This document shows, piece after piece, positions 12,301-24,039 of a stretch of DNA of 64,000 nucleotides. The notes under the pieces were generated by a model that saw nothing but the letters and a program-made list of their open reading frames with translations, made no database searches and was not told where the DNA came from. Each line of letters starts with the position of its first letter. Position 1 is the first letter of the stretch. Source of the DNA: Pegea sp. RAD2-039 (lineage: Eukaryota; Chordata; Thaliacea; Salpida; Salpidae). The translations under genes were made by a program, and so were the position numbers. The stretch spans positions 1 to 64,000 of the forward strand of contig JAQGEQ010000192.1 of the NCBI GenBank assembly GCA_034620365.1. The letters are read 5' to 3'.

Positions 12301-13272
12301 TCAAACTCTAGCACAATAAATACAATAAAATGTTTCTAATGTCTTTGGAGATTCGGATATCTTCAGTATTTAAGATGGCTTTCCCACCTAAGTTATCTGT
12401 TTAGAATTGATTCAATATACCTCATAAGCTCCTAACTTAAGATCAGAAACATTATTCAAACGTTTTACTGAATACATTTGTAGAAACGTTGGTCACAAAT
12501 CTTTTGTATACAATCCTCACCAAAATGATGCTATAAAGTTTGAATTTATTCAAGGATTGTTTACTAGAAACACTTTCCTTAGCTGCACCCTTTTCTTTAT
12601 ACAAAGATCTCTAAGAGTTTTGCAACATCGACGACGCTTTCTTCTTTTTATTTAAAATTAATATTGGTTTCTTTTATCTTTACTTTCATGGTTTCTTACA
12701 GACCACAATATTACAGAAGTTCATTAATCAAAATTAGGCTTTTAAACAGTTTAATGATACAAATATTATTATACTCAGTAAGCTAGTAGTTTTTTCAACA
12801 AGGTAACTATGGTTTGAAGTCTATTTCTTAATTGTATCATAATTTCTTTTCAAACAGATATGATAAACACAATTTCAGTAATTTTGTTAACAAATGATTC
12901 GGCCAATTTCTCCATTGTGTATTTCTATATTGTTTCATCTGAATTTAAATTAATAATTTATATCTGCTTATCCTCTGTATGGTTCCTATTTTTTATGTTT
13001 TATTTACACTAAGCTATTTTAATAAAGACCTTTTAATAGTCTTTGTGTGGTTTTATCGTTTTTTGTTAGCTTCCAGCCTTTTATTAAACAATAAAAACTA
13101 TCAAATAATAATACAATAAAGATATATTTTAAAACTTAACATAAAAATTACAAGAAATTTTAAACAACTGAAAAAGCCTAAAATTAAAAACTTTATTTAA
13201 AAAAACATTCTTCAAAATTTGATTTTTTAAAAGATTAGAGAATTTTATCAATTCATTTTCACTAATATAATA
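9343..13272. other. AT-rich intergenic region, no supported gene
   Basis: After the gene the arm homology runs to 9,950. From there to 13,272 I see only AT-rich sequence with scattered short ORFs. A phrase around 10,040-10,090 repeats one at 9,650-9,690 (shared core ACAAAAGTTGATTTAATGCA). A cysteine-containing ORF at 10,880-11,128 is discussed under rejected items. Confidence 0.6.
9537..9542 (+). terminator. Possible poly(A) signal AATAAA of the left vWD gene
   Basis: AATAAA lies about 195 bases after the stop codon at 9,342. The mirror site in the right arm is TTTATT at 51,870-51,875. AATAAA is common in AT-rich DNA, so this is only suggestive. Confidence 0.35.
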
Positions 13273-13947
13273 ATGATAATAATAATATCATTTTTCAAAT
13301 TGTATGTACGCCCTATTCTTGAATACAATGTCAGTGCATGGATGCCATATCAAGTTGGTGATATCAGAAAAATCGAATCTGTTCAGGCAACATTTACGAG
13401 ATTGGTTTGCAGGAAACTTAATATCAAATACGAGAGTTATAAGCATCGTCTCAGCTTCTTCAATCTAGATACTTTGGAAATCCGAAGAATTAAATACGAC
13501 CTTATTCTGATTTTTAAAATTATTCACAACCTAATTGATCTTCAGTTTGATGACTTTTTCTCCATTAGTCCCTCCTTCAAGTTATATCAACTTAGAAGAC
13601 ATAAATTACATCTTAATAAGCCCACTCCACCAGATACGTTAACCAGATTAAGTTTTTTCTCATACTACACAATCAGTACATGGAACAATCTGCCATCAGA
13701 GATTGTCATGTCAAAATCACTTATGCTGTTCAAGAAAAAGCTGAATTGTTATAATATCGCCAACATTGCCATTTCTAAACTGTGAATTTTTCTCTTTTAC
13801 AATACTATGATTCTGTGCAATTCTTCATTGTCATATGCTTTTTCGTTTACACGTCAAATAGATCTAATTTGTGAGAATGTGTGTTAGCGAGAGGTGCTCT
13901 CTTTAGGCACCGTCCTTCACATTTATTGTAATAAATAAATAAATATT
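13273..13947 (+). mobile_element. 5'-truncated CR1-like LINE copy (ORF2 C-terminus and 3' UTR)
   Basis: An open frame to 13,785 encodes the C-terminal part of a CR1-like ORF2 after the RT core: FKLYVRPILEYNVSAWMPYQ, then FTRLVCRKLNIKY, then FFSYYTISTWNNLPSEIV. A 3' UTR of about 160 bp ends with the GGTGCTCTCTTTAGGCACC hairpin region and an AATAAATAAATAAAT-type tail. This is the most intact ORF2 C-terminus in the window. Its 3' UTR belongs to a second subtype, also seen at 45,417-45,580 and different from that at 8.5 and 18.5 kb. Confidence 0.85.
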
Positions 13948-14879
13948 CCGACAAATTGTATTCATTTTGAAAATCATTTTTGTCAGAAATCATCTGATTA
14001 ATTATCAAATGGCAAAAATATGAATTTATTAAGTACGTTTGCGTTTTATACTTTTTAATATTTTATTATTATCAGCAGCAGCTTGTGAAGTTTTATTTTC
14101 TGCTAACGTTTTTTGTTATCATAAAAGTCATCTTAATCAGTATTTCTTGATAATGAGTTTAACTCCTTAGAAACACACACACAAGTAAACTTATCTTGAA
14201 GCTGGACAACTTTTTCTACTTCTTATAAATCAAATTGTTTTTATGCTGAAATAATATATTTCTAAATCAACAAACTCAATAAGTTGATTCACTATCATCA
14301 GATATTTCAACAAATCGTCTAATGTTTTTTCAAAAGTAAATCTTCTAAATCTTATTTTAAAGAAATTGTTTCACTTTAGATTAATTAGTCACAAAAATAC
14401 TTTCATTTAACATCTAGACTATTTTAGCAAAGCGGTTATCAACAGTTTTTTTCTGAATCTTTATAGTTTCAATTATTTTTCTTCTGACTTCGAAAACTTG
14501 TTTTTTTTATTTTTTAAACAAAACTTGAAAAAAAAATGACAAAAATGAAAGTTTTGAAAATTTTTATGATTGTGGCATAAAATTGAAATTTAAAAAATAC
14601 TTAATCATTTTCTTAAGAAATGATTGATGCAATAAAACAGATTTTTCAAAAGACTAATCTATCTTGAAACTAAATATAAAAATGGTTTAAAAAAGACACT
14701 TTCAAGTATTTTAAAGATTGAGTTTTTTTACTCCATTATATAAACTTTTTACTTCAGCTTTAGTTGTTTAAATCACTTCGTCTTCCCTTGCCATTTGTAG
14801 CTGCAAAATTCGACTCCCAAACTTTAGACATAAAAAAAACTGAATTATACATTTTTAAATAAAGTTTGAATAACCTTAC
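13948..14879. other. AT-rich spacer with a short dispersed repeat
   Basis: No gene is seen. A segment of about 70 bp at 14,792-14,862 (starting TTGCCATTTGTAGCTGCAAA) recurs at 36,552-36,622 in the same strand orientation, next to another LINE piece. Confidence 0.55.
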
Positions 14880-15229
14880 GTTCAAATGTAAAGAAAAATA
14901 CTGATAAAAATCCACAAACAACTTCATCAAAACAAACTTGTAATAAAAGTTGTTCTGGTGAAGATCAGGTAATTGAATGCTTTAAATGTCTCTCCTGGTT
15001 TCATCTCACCTGTAGTGATGTGAGAAAATTTATGAAATATTTGATAACAACCAAATGAAGCAAATGGGATTTAGACGGTTCTGCATTACAGCCATTGATA
15101 TAATATCAACCTTCTCTATCTATTGTCCGACATCAGCAAATCTAAAATTTAAATTTGAAATTAGTAACAACAACTTTGTAGAACAATCAAAGCAATTATA
15201 GCAAGTAACTAATTAATACTCGGTGGTCG

Positions 15230-15853
15230 GTGATTCCGGTTCCGACGAAAATGCTAGTATGGTGCAGCTTCTTGCCAAGAAGGTCACCGACACGCACAAA
15301 CAAACTCACTTTAGACCGTGAGGACAGAGAAAACAATGTCATCATTTTAAATGTCTCTGAGACTGATAAAGATGATGACAGTAAGTTTTTTAATCAAATG
15401 TGCTTTCAAAGCCTTGATTTTGTGGACGTTCCAAAGGTATCAATGACTAGACTTGGAGCAAAAAGCTCAGATCATCAAAGACCGTTGAAAGTATCCTTTC
15501 AGGAAAATTGGAACAAACGCAAGTTTCTTGCCAAGCTGTATAAGCTAAGGCTTGAGAAAAAATTCGAGCGCATTAGAGTAGCACATGATATGTGTGAAGA
15601 TGATCGCTTAGAAAATAAGCGTCTTCTAAAAGAGGCGTATAACCGAAATCAGAAGGAACAACCAACTGATTTCAAATACAAAGTTCGAGGTTCACCATGG
15701 GCCTTGAGAATTGTCAAGGTTTTTTTTTCAAAAAAAGGAAGTGCCATAATCACTGGACCCACATCTTCTTTTTTCAAACTCTCTTCGGACACAATTGTTA
15801 ATACCCAAGATATCAATTTACAGAAGCCAATCATTAAATCTCACAAGCATTAA
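15230..15853 (+). pseudogene. LINE copy B ORF1, C-terminal RRM-like region
   Basis: From Arg-Glu-Asp-Arg onward this frame is the conserved ORF1 nucleic-acid-binding region, rich in Lys and Arg. The first 30 or so codons of this frame are out of phase: the preceding ORF1 coding (GSDENASMVQL, KKVTDTHKQTHF) is in another frame. The same frame change is present at the same base in copy D, at 49.6 kb. Confidence 0.75.
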
Positions 15854-15869
15854 AAAGACAATTCTTCTA

Positions 15870-18407
15870 TCACATTAGGTATGTTCTTCAACGCACGGTC
15901 GATTATCAACAAAAATTTGCAATTGAAAGCTCTTTTGCATTCCCAAGATTTCACATTTGTTTTTATTACTGAACCTTGATTGAAACCGTTTTATCCTGAT
16001 TCTTTTCTGGTTGACGGTAATCTTTTTTGTGTTTTGCGTTGTGATAGACTGTATAATAGAGGCGGTGGTGCTTGCTTAATCTACAAAACATCGCTTGCAC
16101 CCAAGATCTCTAGAATTCAGATCAATCCCGTTAACTGTCCAGGGTTTGAGATTATCGCTTTTGATTTTCATTATTCAAAGTCCAAATTTTTTCGTTTTAT
16201 ATGTACCTATCTACCACCCTCTAAAACTAATGATGAGGTTACTATTAAGGCCTTATTGAAGGTTCTGAAGAGTGTTGTGTGTCCTGAGTTATATATTTTG
16301 GGGGATTTTAATTTTAGTAAAATTGATTGGAATAACCCGAATTTAGCATTTATTGGAAAATCGTTTAACTTGGATAGCGATAATACTAATTCAGCCATTC
16401 TAAGTCATGCCTTTGTAAGCTTCCTCAATGCCTATAATCTATCTCAGATGGTTACTTTTCCGACCCAAGTTAGTGGTAATACTTTGGATCTTCTTATCAC
16501 ATCAAAACCCGAGAACATTATCTACGTTGATCAAAAAGAACCTTTTGATCTGACATGAGATCACAACATGATTGAATTCAAAATTTTTCCATGAATGTTA
16601 AAACTTCAAGAAAACGGAATTTTTATCGTGGAAGTTATGATGGTATTAACAAGTTTCTATCAGGTGTTGATTTGATTTCTGTTTTCAACTCTTCCGAAGA
16701 CATCAATACTATTTACTCAAGGTTTACTAACATCGTTAAAGAGTCAATCGAAAATTTCATATCTTTTTATAGAATCAACAAAAAACCACATTTACCAAAA
16801 AATTTAAAGAATTTACAACATTTTAAAAACCTCCTATACAAACAAACTAAAACAGATCCTTCCATCAAATCTCTGTACAAAGATCTTTGTATAGTTTACA
16901 AGAAATCTATTTATAATTTCCATTTGGGAAGAGAAAGTGCAGTTTTATCTTCACCTAGCAAGAAAACGTTTTTTGGTTTCATAAATCGCAAGCTGAAGGC
17001 GAGATCTCAAATACCTCCCTTACTTGATAACAGCAACCAGCTTGTGATGGAACCAGAAAATAAAGCTGAATTGCTAAACAATCAATTTAATAGCGTTTTT
17101 ATAACCGATGATGGCAATACTCCTTCTCTCTCCTACTCCGACATTCCTACAAATGTCTCTGAGGTGGTAGATCTTGACATAATGGTCAATATAGTACCTA
17201 AAGCCATTTCTTCTTTAAAATTATCAGTTTCCAACACCCCAGATCAGATCCCAGCTTTGTTTTTAAGAAAAACTACTTCATCTTTATCACTAGGTAGTGA
17301 CCTTTATCGCTTTTCTTTAGCATGACTCTGAGGCGAGGAAGAGTTTCACAAATTTGGAAAAAAGCTATTATTACTCCAATTCATAAAAAGGGTTCCAGAA
17401 ACACTGCACTTAACTACAGACCAGTTTCGCTGACTTCAGTTATCTGCAGAACTCAAGAGCATATCATTCACAATCATATTACCAGTCATTTGATGGGGCA
17501 CCATCTAATATCTGATGTCCAACATGGCTTTGTGAAACGGAGATCTTCCCTGACTCAACATCTCACTTTTCTTAATGAGCTTACAGCCCATTATGAAAGT
17601 AACACTCCCTGTGACATCATATATCTCGATTTTGCTAAAGCGTTTGATTTTGTCCCACACACTAAGCTCGTTACTGTATTAAAGAGCTTAAAAATCAACA
17701 GCTTTATCTTACAGTGGATTGAAGATTACCTATCAGGTATAACCCAACAAACTCGTGTAGAAAGATCTTTATCTACTTCTAGTCAAATCACTAGTGGTGT
17801 TCCTCAGGGTTCTGTTCTGGGTCCCCTTCTCTTTTTAATTTTCATCGAAGACCTCATCAGAAGACTAGTAGCAGTAGATGATGTCAGAGTGTTTGTGTAT
17901 GCAGATGGTATCAAGCTATTATCTTGTAATCCTTCAAAACTTCAAACTGCACTACACACTGTAGAAAACTGGTCTACGAATTGGCAGCTTAGAATCCAGC
18001 CCACAAAGTCTGAACTTATAACTTTTTCTCGTAAACCATCTGTAAATTCCTTGATAGTTATAAATATCGTATCAGCTTCTTCAATTTAGATACTTTGGAA
18101 ATCCGACGGATTAAATACCACTTAATTCTTATTTTTAAAAATATCCACAATTTAGTTGACCTTCAGTTTGATGATTTCTTTTTCTATTAGTCCTTCCTTC
18201 AAGTTATATCAACTCAAACGACGCCCACTACACCTTAATAAGCTTATATCACCTAGTACATTGGTCAGAGCAAATTTTTTTTCATACCACACAATCAGTA
18301 CATGGAACCAGCTGCCATCAGACATTGCCATGTCAAAGTCGCTCGCGTTGTTCAAGCAGAAGTTGAACTGTTTTAATATTGCCAACATTGTCATTTCTAA
18401 ACTGTGA
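15870..18407 (+). pseudogene. LINE copy B ORF2 (endonuclease-reverse transcriptase), broken
   Basis: ORF2 begins around the MFFNARSIINKN motif and runs through endonuclease and RT into the tail [18 protein letters not shown]. The frame is interrupted by at least two stops and one frameshift, plus a deletion of a few hundred bases after the RT domain (compare 46,620-46,950 in copy D). The RT catalytic YADD reads YADG, so the enzyme would be dead even without the breaks. Confidence 0.85.
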
Positions 18408-18606
18408 TTTTTTTTTAGACTATTAACATTCCATGTAATTGTTCACTGTTATATGCTTTGAGGACTACTGAAATGCCATGTGTTACATCTTTTTATTTAT
18501 ATATATCCAATCTAATTGGTATCATTTGTGAGAATGTGTGTTAGCGGGAGGTGCTCTCTTCAGGCACCCTCCTTCGCATTTATTGTAATAAATAAATAAA
18601 CAAATA

Positions 18607-19377
18607 TAGAGAAAACAAACTAATAAAGATTGATAACATCTAAATACTTATCAAGTAATGTTATTTTTAGAAACAAATAAAAATATCAAGAAAGTAGATA
18701 AGTTTAAAATCAAACAGAAGATAACTTACGGACTTCCACAAAGTTTGCAGAATTCGACAGAATTGAGTGAAATTTTAAAATAAATGAAATAATCAGAAAA
18801 TTTTAACAAAACCACTAAATATCTGAAACATAAATTTTTTCCTTGAAAAATTTTGCTATTTAGATTATAGCCAGTAAAGAAAAACAAACCACTAAGGATG
18901 CTAAAAATTCCACACCATATGTGTAAGGCATTACCAACGCAACTAGTTGTAAGCAAAAAGTGATTTAATAGAAGAAACAACAACATAATCCTTCTACAAG
19001 CTAACTAGATGTTCAAGGCATAAATAGAACAGACATTAAGATTAACTTTGTTAGTAACTTTGAATTGTTTAGAAGAGAAGTGTCTGACCCACATAAAAAT
19101 ATTCAGAAGATAAACGTTTTGAAGTTACAATGAGAAACATTCACTAATTATTCTATTAAAAAATTAAAATAAATTATTTGGAAACAGTTTTTATATTTGT
19201 CACTGACATACAAGTTTAACACACACAAATACAGCAGCAAAAATGTTTTATATACAAGCTAAGTAATTGAATAAATGTACAATCAACAAATATTTGTAGA
19301 ACTTTTTTGGTGGTTGTGTAGGAAGTTCATCAAACAGTAACCTTCTAAAGAAATTAACAACCAAATGATTGAAGATC
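18607..19377. other. Intergenic stretch between LINE copy B and the phosphate transporter
   Basis: Mostly AT-rich sequence. It contains one minus-strand ORF (18,986-18,726) listed separately. The rest is probably 3' flank of the transporter gene; no clear poly(A) signal was picked out. Confidence 0.5.
18726..18986 (-). CDS. Possible first exon of an unidentified membrane protein
   Basis: An ATG-started open frame encodes a hydrophobic start (MLLFLLLNHFLLTTSC), a second hydrophobic stretch (IFSILSGLFFFTGYN) and a Cys-containing end. It runs into a consensus GTAAGT donor right after CTTTGTGGAAGTCC. I do not recognise the product and found no following exon before LINE copy B, which lies directly downstream. 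It could be chance in AT-rich DNA or a gene broken by the LINE insertion. Confidence 0.2.
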   Translation of the reverse strand: MLLFLLLNHFLLTTSCVGNALHIWCGIFSILSGLFFFTGYNLNSKIFQGKNLCFRYLVVLLKFSDYFIYFKISLNSVEFCKLCGSP

Positions 19378-21546
19378 TTATTCGAGATGGGCAATAGCTC
19401 TGATGCAAGCAAATATAGCAGCACTTAATCCACCACTAATAGGAACAGTAACAAACCAAGCCAGCACAATATTTCGAAATATTTTCCAATCAACAGCTTG
19501 TCGAGAACGAACCCAACCAACTGCTACAACCGCCCCAACTTTACAGTGAGTAGTTGAAACAGGAAGACCTAAATTAGAAGCAATCAGAACAGTCAAAGCA
19601 CTTGTCAACTCGATAGTAAAGCCTCGAGATGGGGTTAGATTAGTAATTTCTTCCCCCATAGTTTTAATAACTCGTCTTCCCCAAACCCATAGACCACAAC
19701 AGATTCCAACACCTCCATAAAATAGGATCAGAGGAGGAGTTGAAGACTTCTGAGCCACTTCACCTTCAACGTAAATGATCCACAAAGCGATCAAAGGTCC
19801 AATAGCGTTAGAAACATCGTTCCCACCGTGAGCAAATGATCCAAAACAAGCAGTAAGTACTTGCAAAAAACCGAACATTTTTTTAATCTCTTGTTGATTT
19901 TCTTTGGATTCAATCTTTTCATCACGAGTCATATTATTAAGAACAGCATCTTCAACAACAGGATCGTCAATTTTGATTGCAACTACATTCTGATTTGTCT
20001 TTGAAAGATATCTGAAACCTTCTTCAATAGCTTCTGAATACACACCACAATAACCTGTTCCATCACTTGGTGATTGCATCACAAGACCTTCTTCTTCATC
20101 ACTACTATCAAAAGCTTCTTCCAAAGGAGCTATTGTATCAATTTCAATCTCTTTTTCATTAAAACTTTCAGAATCTTTCAACTTTGTTATCGAACTTGAT
20201 TCAGAGAGCTTTTTGCTAGCCCTTTTTCGTTGAATAGTAACCATCGATTTATGCCGATTAACAAATACTTCATAAGTCTCTGAGTTTTGAACCAGGATTT
20301 TCATCGATGGTTCTGAAAAGTTTCTTCTAATCTCATCACGAATACTCGTCACGGAAGGTATTGGAGCTGAGCTTTGCACAACATTTTTTTCTAGCTGCAA
20401 AACTGGTGGAATTCGAACTCCAGAACCAGTGGAATGACTCCGTTTCGAAACAGCCTTCCTTCTTTCACGAGCTTCTTCTTTCAGCTTTTTGAAGTTATGA
20501 GAATTTTCAAGATTGAACTTTGAGTTGAGTAGACTGATATCTTTGTTAATAGATTGAGGTTTTGTGGTTTGAATAAAGTTTTCTTTTTCATCTGAATTAG
20601 TTTTTATATTTTCTAATGAAGTATTTTCTTTAATAGTCTCCATCACCATGGGTTGCTTCACGCGTTTTAATTCATTTAATGTTACATCATTTTCAGAAAT
20701 CATATTTTTACTGACAACTTCTTCATCTTTACCTTTCTTCCATTTCTTCTTCATTTTTTTTACTACAATACATTGAACAAGAAAAGCAACTAGTAAACCA
20801 ATTGAAATAGCAATCAGTAAATCAGTAACAGCAGACAGCTTGTCAAAGCCTAGCAACTTTGTTCCTGTGAACAAAACTGAAAATATATTCAACGCTGAAG
20901 TCAAACCAAACATAATCGGCAAAGCAATCAAAGTTGGAGTTATTGGGTCATCTTTCATAAAAATCAGTCGTCTGAGAAATATATAAAAAACAGAAGCACA
21001 GAAACCACTTAAAATAGGTGAAAGAAACCACGATCCAACAATAGCTCCTAATTTTGTCCAATTAACTCCATAAAGACCTTTAGCTACCAAAGAAAAACCG
21101 ATTGTTGAACCAACAATACTGTGTGTTCCTGAAACTGGCAATTTCAAAAAAGTTGCAACCAGTTGCCAAACACCAGAACCTGACATAGCACTAATTTCTC
21201 CAGCCATTAGTAAAGTTTGACTTCCATTATAGATCTCAACATCAACTATTCCTTTTCTTATAGTATGACCAACTTTGGCCCCAAGAAGTATAGCCCCAAG
21301 TGTCTCAAATATAGAAGCCAAGACACAAGCTTGTTTTAAACTTAAAGTTCCTGAGCCAACAGCAGTTCCAAAGCTATTTGCAACATCATTTGCACCAACA
21401 GCAAATGCAAGAATAAAAGCAATAATAAATCCAGATATAATCATCCATAACACAGAACTTTGCCATTCTTCTAGACTAGTAGAAAATGTAGATGAAGCAA
21501 ATGTTGTGATGGTTTCAAATGCTGCACTTGTGGTTGTATCCACCAT
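19378..21546 (-). CDS. SLC20 (PiT) sodium-phosphate symporter
   Basis: A 722-residue plasma-membrane transporter of the PiT/Pho-4 family, which couples Na+ to inorganic phosphate uptake. The coding region is a single exon. Both inverted family signatures are present: GANDVANSFGTAVGSGTL at residues 51-68 with SGTHSIVGSTIGFSLV after it, and HGGNDVSNAIGPL with STTHCKVGAVVAVGWV in the C-terminal half. A long hydrophilic loop of roughly 260 residues (rich in Lys, Ser and Glu) separates the two membrane halves, as in animal PiT-1/PiT-2. I place the start at ATG 21,546 (context ATCATGG). The frame stays open to 21,588, but that upstream part begins with TTG, not ATG. An acceptor-like TTCTTCTTATAAG ends just before the ATG, so a 5' UTR intron is likely; a possible donor lies near 22,070 (GTGGTAAGT on the minus strand). 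Confidence 0.95.
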   Translation of the reverse strand: MVDTTTSAAFETITTFASSTFSTSLEEWQSSVLWMIISGFIIAFILAFAVGANDVANSFGTAVGSGTLSLKQACVLASIFETLGAILLGAKVGHTIRKGIVDVEIYNGSQTLLMAGEISAMSGSGVWQLVATFLKLPVSGTHSIVGSTIGFSLVAKGLYGVNWTKLGAIVGSWFLSPILSGFCASVFYIFLRRLIFMKDDPITPTLIALPIMFGLTSALNIFSVLFTGTKLLGFDKLSAVTDLLIAISIGLLVAFLVQCIVVKKMKKKWKKGKDEEVVSKNMISENDVTLNELKRVKQPMVMETIKENTSLENIKTNSDEKENFIQTTKPQSINKDISLLNSKFNLENSHNFKKLKEEARERRKAVSKRSHSTGSGVRIPPVLQLEKNVVQSSAPIPSVTSIRDEIRRNFSEPSMKILVQNSETYEVFVNRHKSMVTIQRKRASKKLSESSSITKLKDSESFNEKEIEIDTIAPLEEAFDSSDEEEGLVMQSPSDGTGYCGVYSEAIEEGFRYLSKTNQNVVAIKIDDPVVEDAVLNNMTRDEKIESKENQQEIKKMFGFLQVLTACFGSFAHGGNDVSNAIGPLIALWIIYVEGEVAQKSSTPPLILFYGGVGICCGLWVWGRRVIKTMGEEITNLTPSRGFTIELTSALTVLIASNLGLPVSTTHCKVGAVVAVGWVRSRQAVDWKIFRNIVLAWFVTVPISGGLSAAIFACIRAIAHLE

Positions 21547-21599
21547 GATTCTAGACTTATAAGAAGAATTAAATAATTGATAACTCAATTAAATTAAAT

Positions 21600-24039
21600 G
21601 ATATATAGAGAATGGTCCAACTGCAAAAATTTATTTGAAAATTGTTGTTAATTAATTTCATAATTAGTTCATAATTAGAATTTATAAAACTAAATAAATA
21701 AAAATAAGTTCAGAACAAATTGAAAATAAATAAAACTTCACGACTAATTAAAACATAAAAAAATGAAAGTGATCAATAATATATTTCTTAATCCTTATCA
21801 GTTTAACTATGTAACCTTCATAAGATATTAAATGATATCAGATCTACTATCTAATAATATCATGACAACATACAAAAGATAAAGTTCTTATAAAGTACTT
21901 TCTTAAATAATATATGTGTTTCTAAAATAGTTTTCAGTTTAATTAAAATTATTCTTGGTAATTGTTTATTTTTTAATTGAGTAGTAATAAGATTAGCATA
22001 GAAACCGTTTTTTGTTGACATATTTCATCAAATTTATAATCGTAAATATCAGCAATAACTTCACAAACTTACCACAATACGAACACACCAAAGTAGAGAT
22101 TTGTGCCTGTGAAAACTAATGCAAATAAAAAGTTTAAGAAGTGGATATCATAGAAATTGTTATATAAAACTGAAGTAGTTACTGATTATATTATCTGATT
22201 AAAATACTTACACTATAACTTAATTATAAAAATACTACCTTGATTGATAATAACTTAAAGTAAAATTATAGTTATGAATAAGTTAAATAGAATTTAAATT
22301 AGTCTGATGTCAATTATAATAAAACTTTTAACAAATTAGTTGATTTAAAGATGAAAATCATCTGATTTATAATCTAATATATAAAATTTGTAAAAATGTA
22401 TTTGATTTTAAGAAATTTTGTTTGTCAAATGTATCAGATATAAAATTATTTGTGAAATTATCATATAAAAAATAACAATTTAATATCAAATATACACAAT
22501 TTTAATAGAAATTAATGAATATTAAGTGAATTAAATTCATGATTACAAGTTAAAAGAAAATAAAAAACTAAATTTGTAGAAATATAATGATTCACAGTTA
22601 AAGAAAAATTCAAAATCAATTAATATTCAACAAAAATTACATAAATTTCTAAAATTAGTTGTTTCAAAATAGAAACAGCACACTGAAGCATAAATAAAAT
22701 AGCTTAAATAATTATATCAATTAATAAAGATATTTTACTTGAATTTTAATATAACCATAAAAACAAATTAAAAGAAAAATTGGTAATGATATTTAACATG
22801 ATGTAAAAGTAGATTTATTCACAAGTTAGCATTTATTTACAAAACTTAGCATTTTAAACTTCACTTTGACTTTACCATTCACGTTTAATAGCTTTTTAGT
22901 AAATCAATTAAATAAAAGCTTAGCAATAAATTTCAAAATCATAATTTAAGAAAAACAAAATCTTACTGAGCATAACTTCAAGATAAAATTCCAAAAACTC
23001 ATCAAGACACAAAATTAGCTCATCCTTTTAAATGTTCATCCTTTTAAATAAAATCTTTAAACCAATCAACATCATTAGGTAAATCATTATATTTCTTAAA
23101 CATGTCTGGTTACTAACACTTATAGACCATGGCTGTTGGCATAGAATGGTGACCATTTATCTCTGAGGAAATAGCGCCAACATAACATGCGCTAAGCATG
23201 CTGGAAAGCACGCTACCTGAACAATAAAGCTCTTTTCAAAATTAAATAGTGTTTTGTAGGACATTTTTTAAATTACAAATGTTCAACTAAATCTATAAGT
23301 TCGTTGATTTAATTTAATTAGTTGTTTTTCAAATGTTGGTGCATTTATCACAAGCTAAGCATTCAAAGTATTTTAAAGAGTGTTCGGAAAATCATTAAAA
23401 CATTTTAGTTTAATTTCTATTTTATGGAAATTTTTTTAATTTCTTAATTTAATTCAGTTATATTAGATTACAAATAGGCTTTTAAATCCAGGAAAATAAT
23501 TCTGGATACAGCTTTTTTATCAAAATTCTTTATATCTTCCTAAGAACTATGATTTCAGTTTACAATGAATCTAAGTTTAATTCTGTTTATGGTGGCAACA
23601 TTAAAATGAAACTACCGTTTAATTAAACAATAAAACCACAGATAAGTTGAGTTTTTAAAATTGTTGCTTATAAAAATAAAAGAAACAGAAATCATTGAAA
23701 AAAATTAAAATTTTAAAGGCTTATCTTTCGATTGATATAATATAAAGTATTGCTTAGAAACTAATTTATTCAATTTACTTAAATCGTATTTAATGTTTCT
23801 TCAGCTTTTAGAAAACTTCATATTTTCACTAGATCTAAGTCAATTCTTTAAAGTCTTTGAGACTTACTGGTAATTGTTAATTGCTTTGTAGGTATTAAAG
23901 AACGCTATCTGTTGTGTTATCAAATCTATTAAAGATTTTAATCAAGTCTATCATTTAGATAAAAGAAGTAAAGTAATAAATTTGCATGATTTTTCCCAAA
24001 GAGAAATACATTGAAGATAGATCTTCTTTTCTTTTAGAT
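21600..24039. other. AT-rich upstream region of the phosphate transporter
   Basis: No coding sequence recognised. It probably contains untranslated first exon(s) and promoter of the transporter: minus-strand donor-like sites occur near 22,070 and 22,210. A less AT-rich patch at about 23,105-23,225 stands out but matches nothing I know. Confidence 0.5.

Larger units (their letters stand above)
14880..18606 (+). mobile_element. Near full-length but inactivated CR1-like LINE (copy B)
   Basis: Order on the + strand: remnant of an ORF1 PHD finger (14,885-15,057), the C-terminal RRM-like part of ORF1 (15,230-15,853, with REDRENNVIILNVSE), an apurinic-type endonuclease (about 15,880-16,560; RGGGACLIY, YILGDFNFSKIDW), a connector, reverse transcriptase (17,322-18,089; AIITPIHKKGSRN, NYRPVSLTS, SGVPQGSVLGPLLF), the ORF2 tail (to 18,407) and a 3' UTR with hairpin. 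Inactivating changes: stop for Trp in the ITETW motif (about 15,978), a stop near 16,556, a frameshift near 17,320, YADG in place of YADD in the RT active site (about 17,900), and a deletion joining 18,057 to the distal ORF2. Architecture agrees with CR1 elements carrying a PHD in ORF1. Confidence 0.9.
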
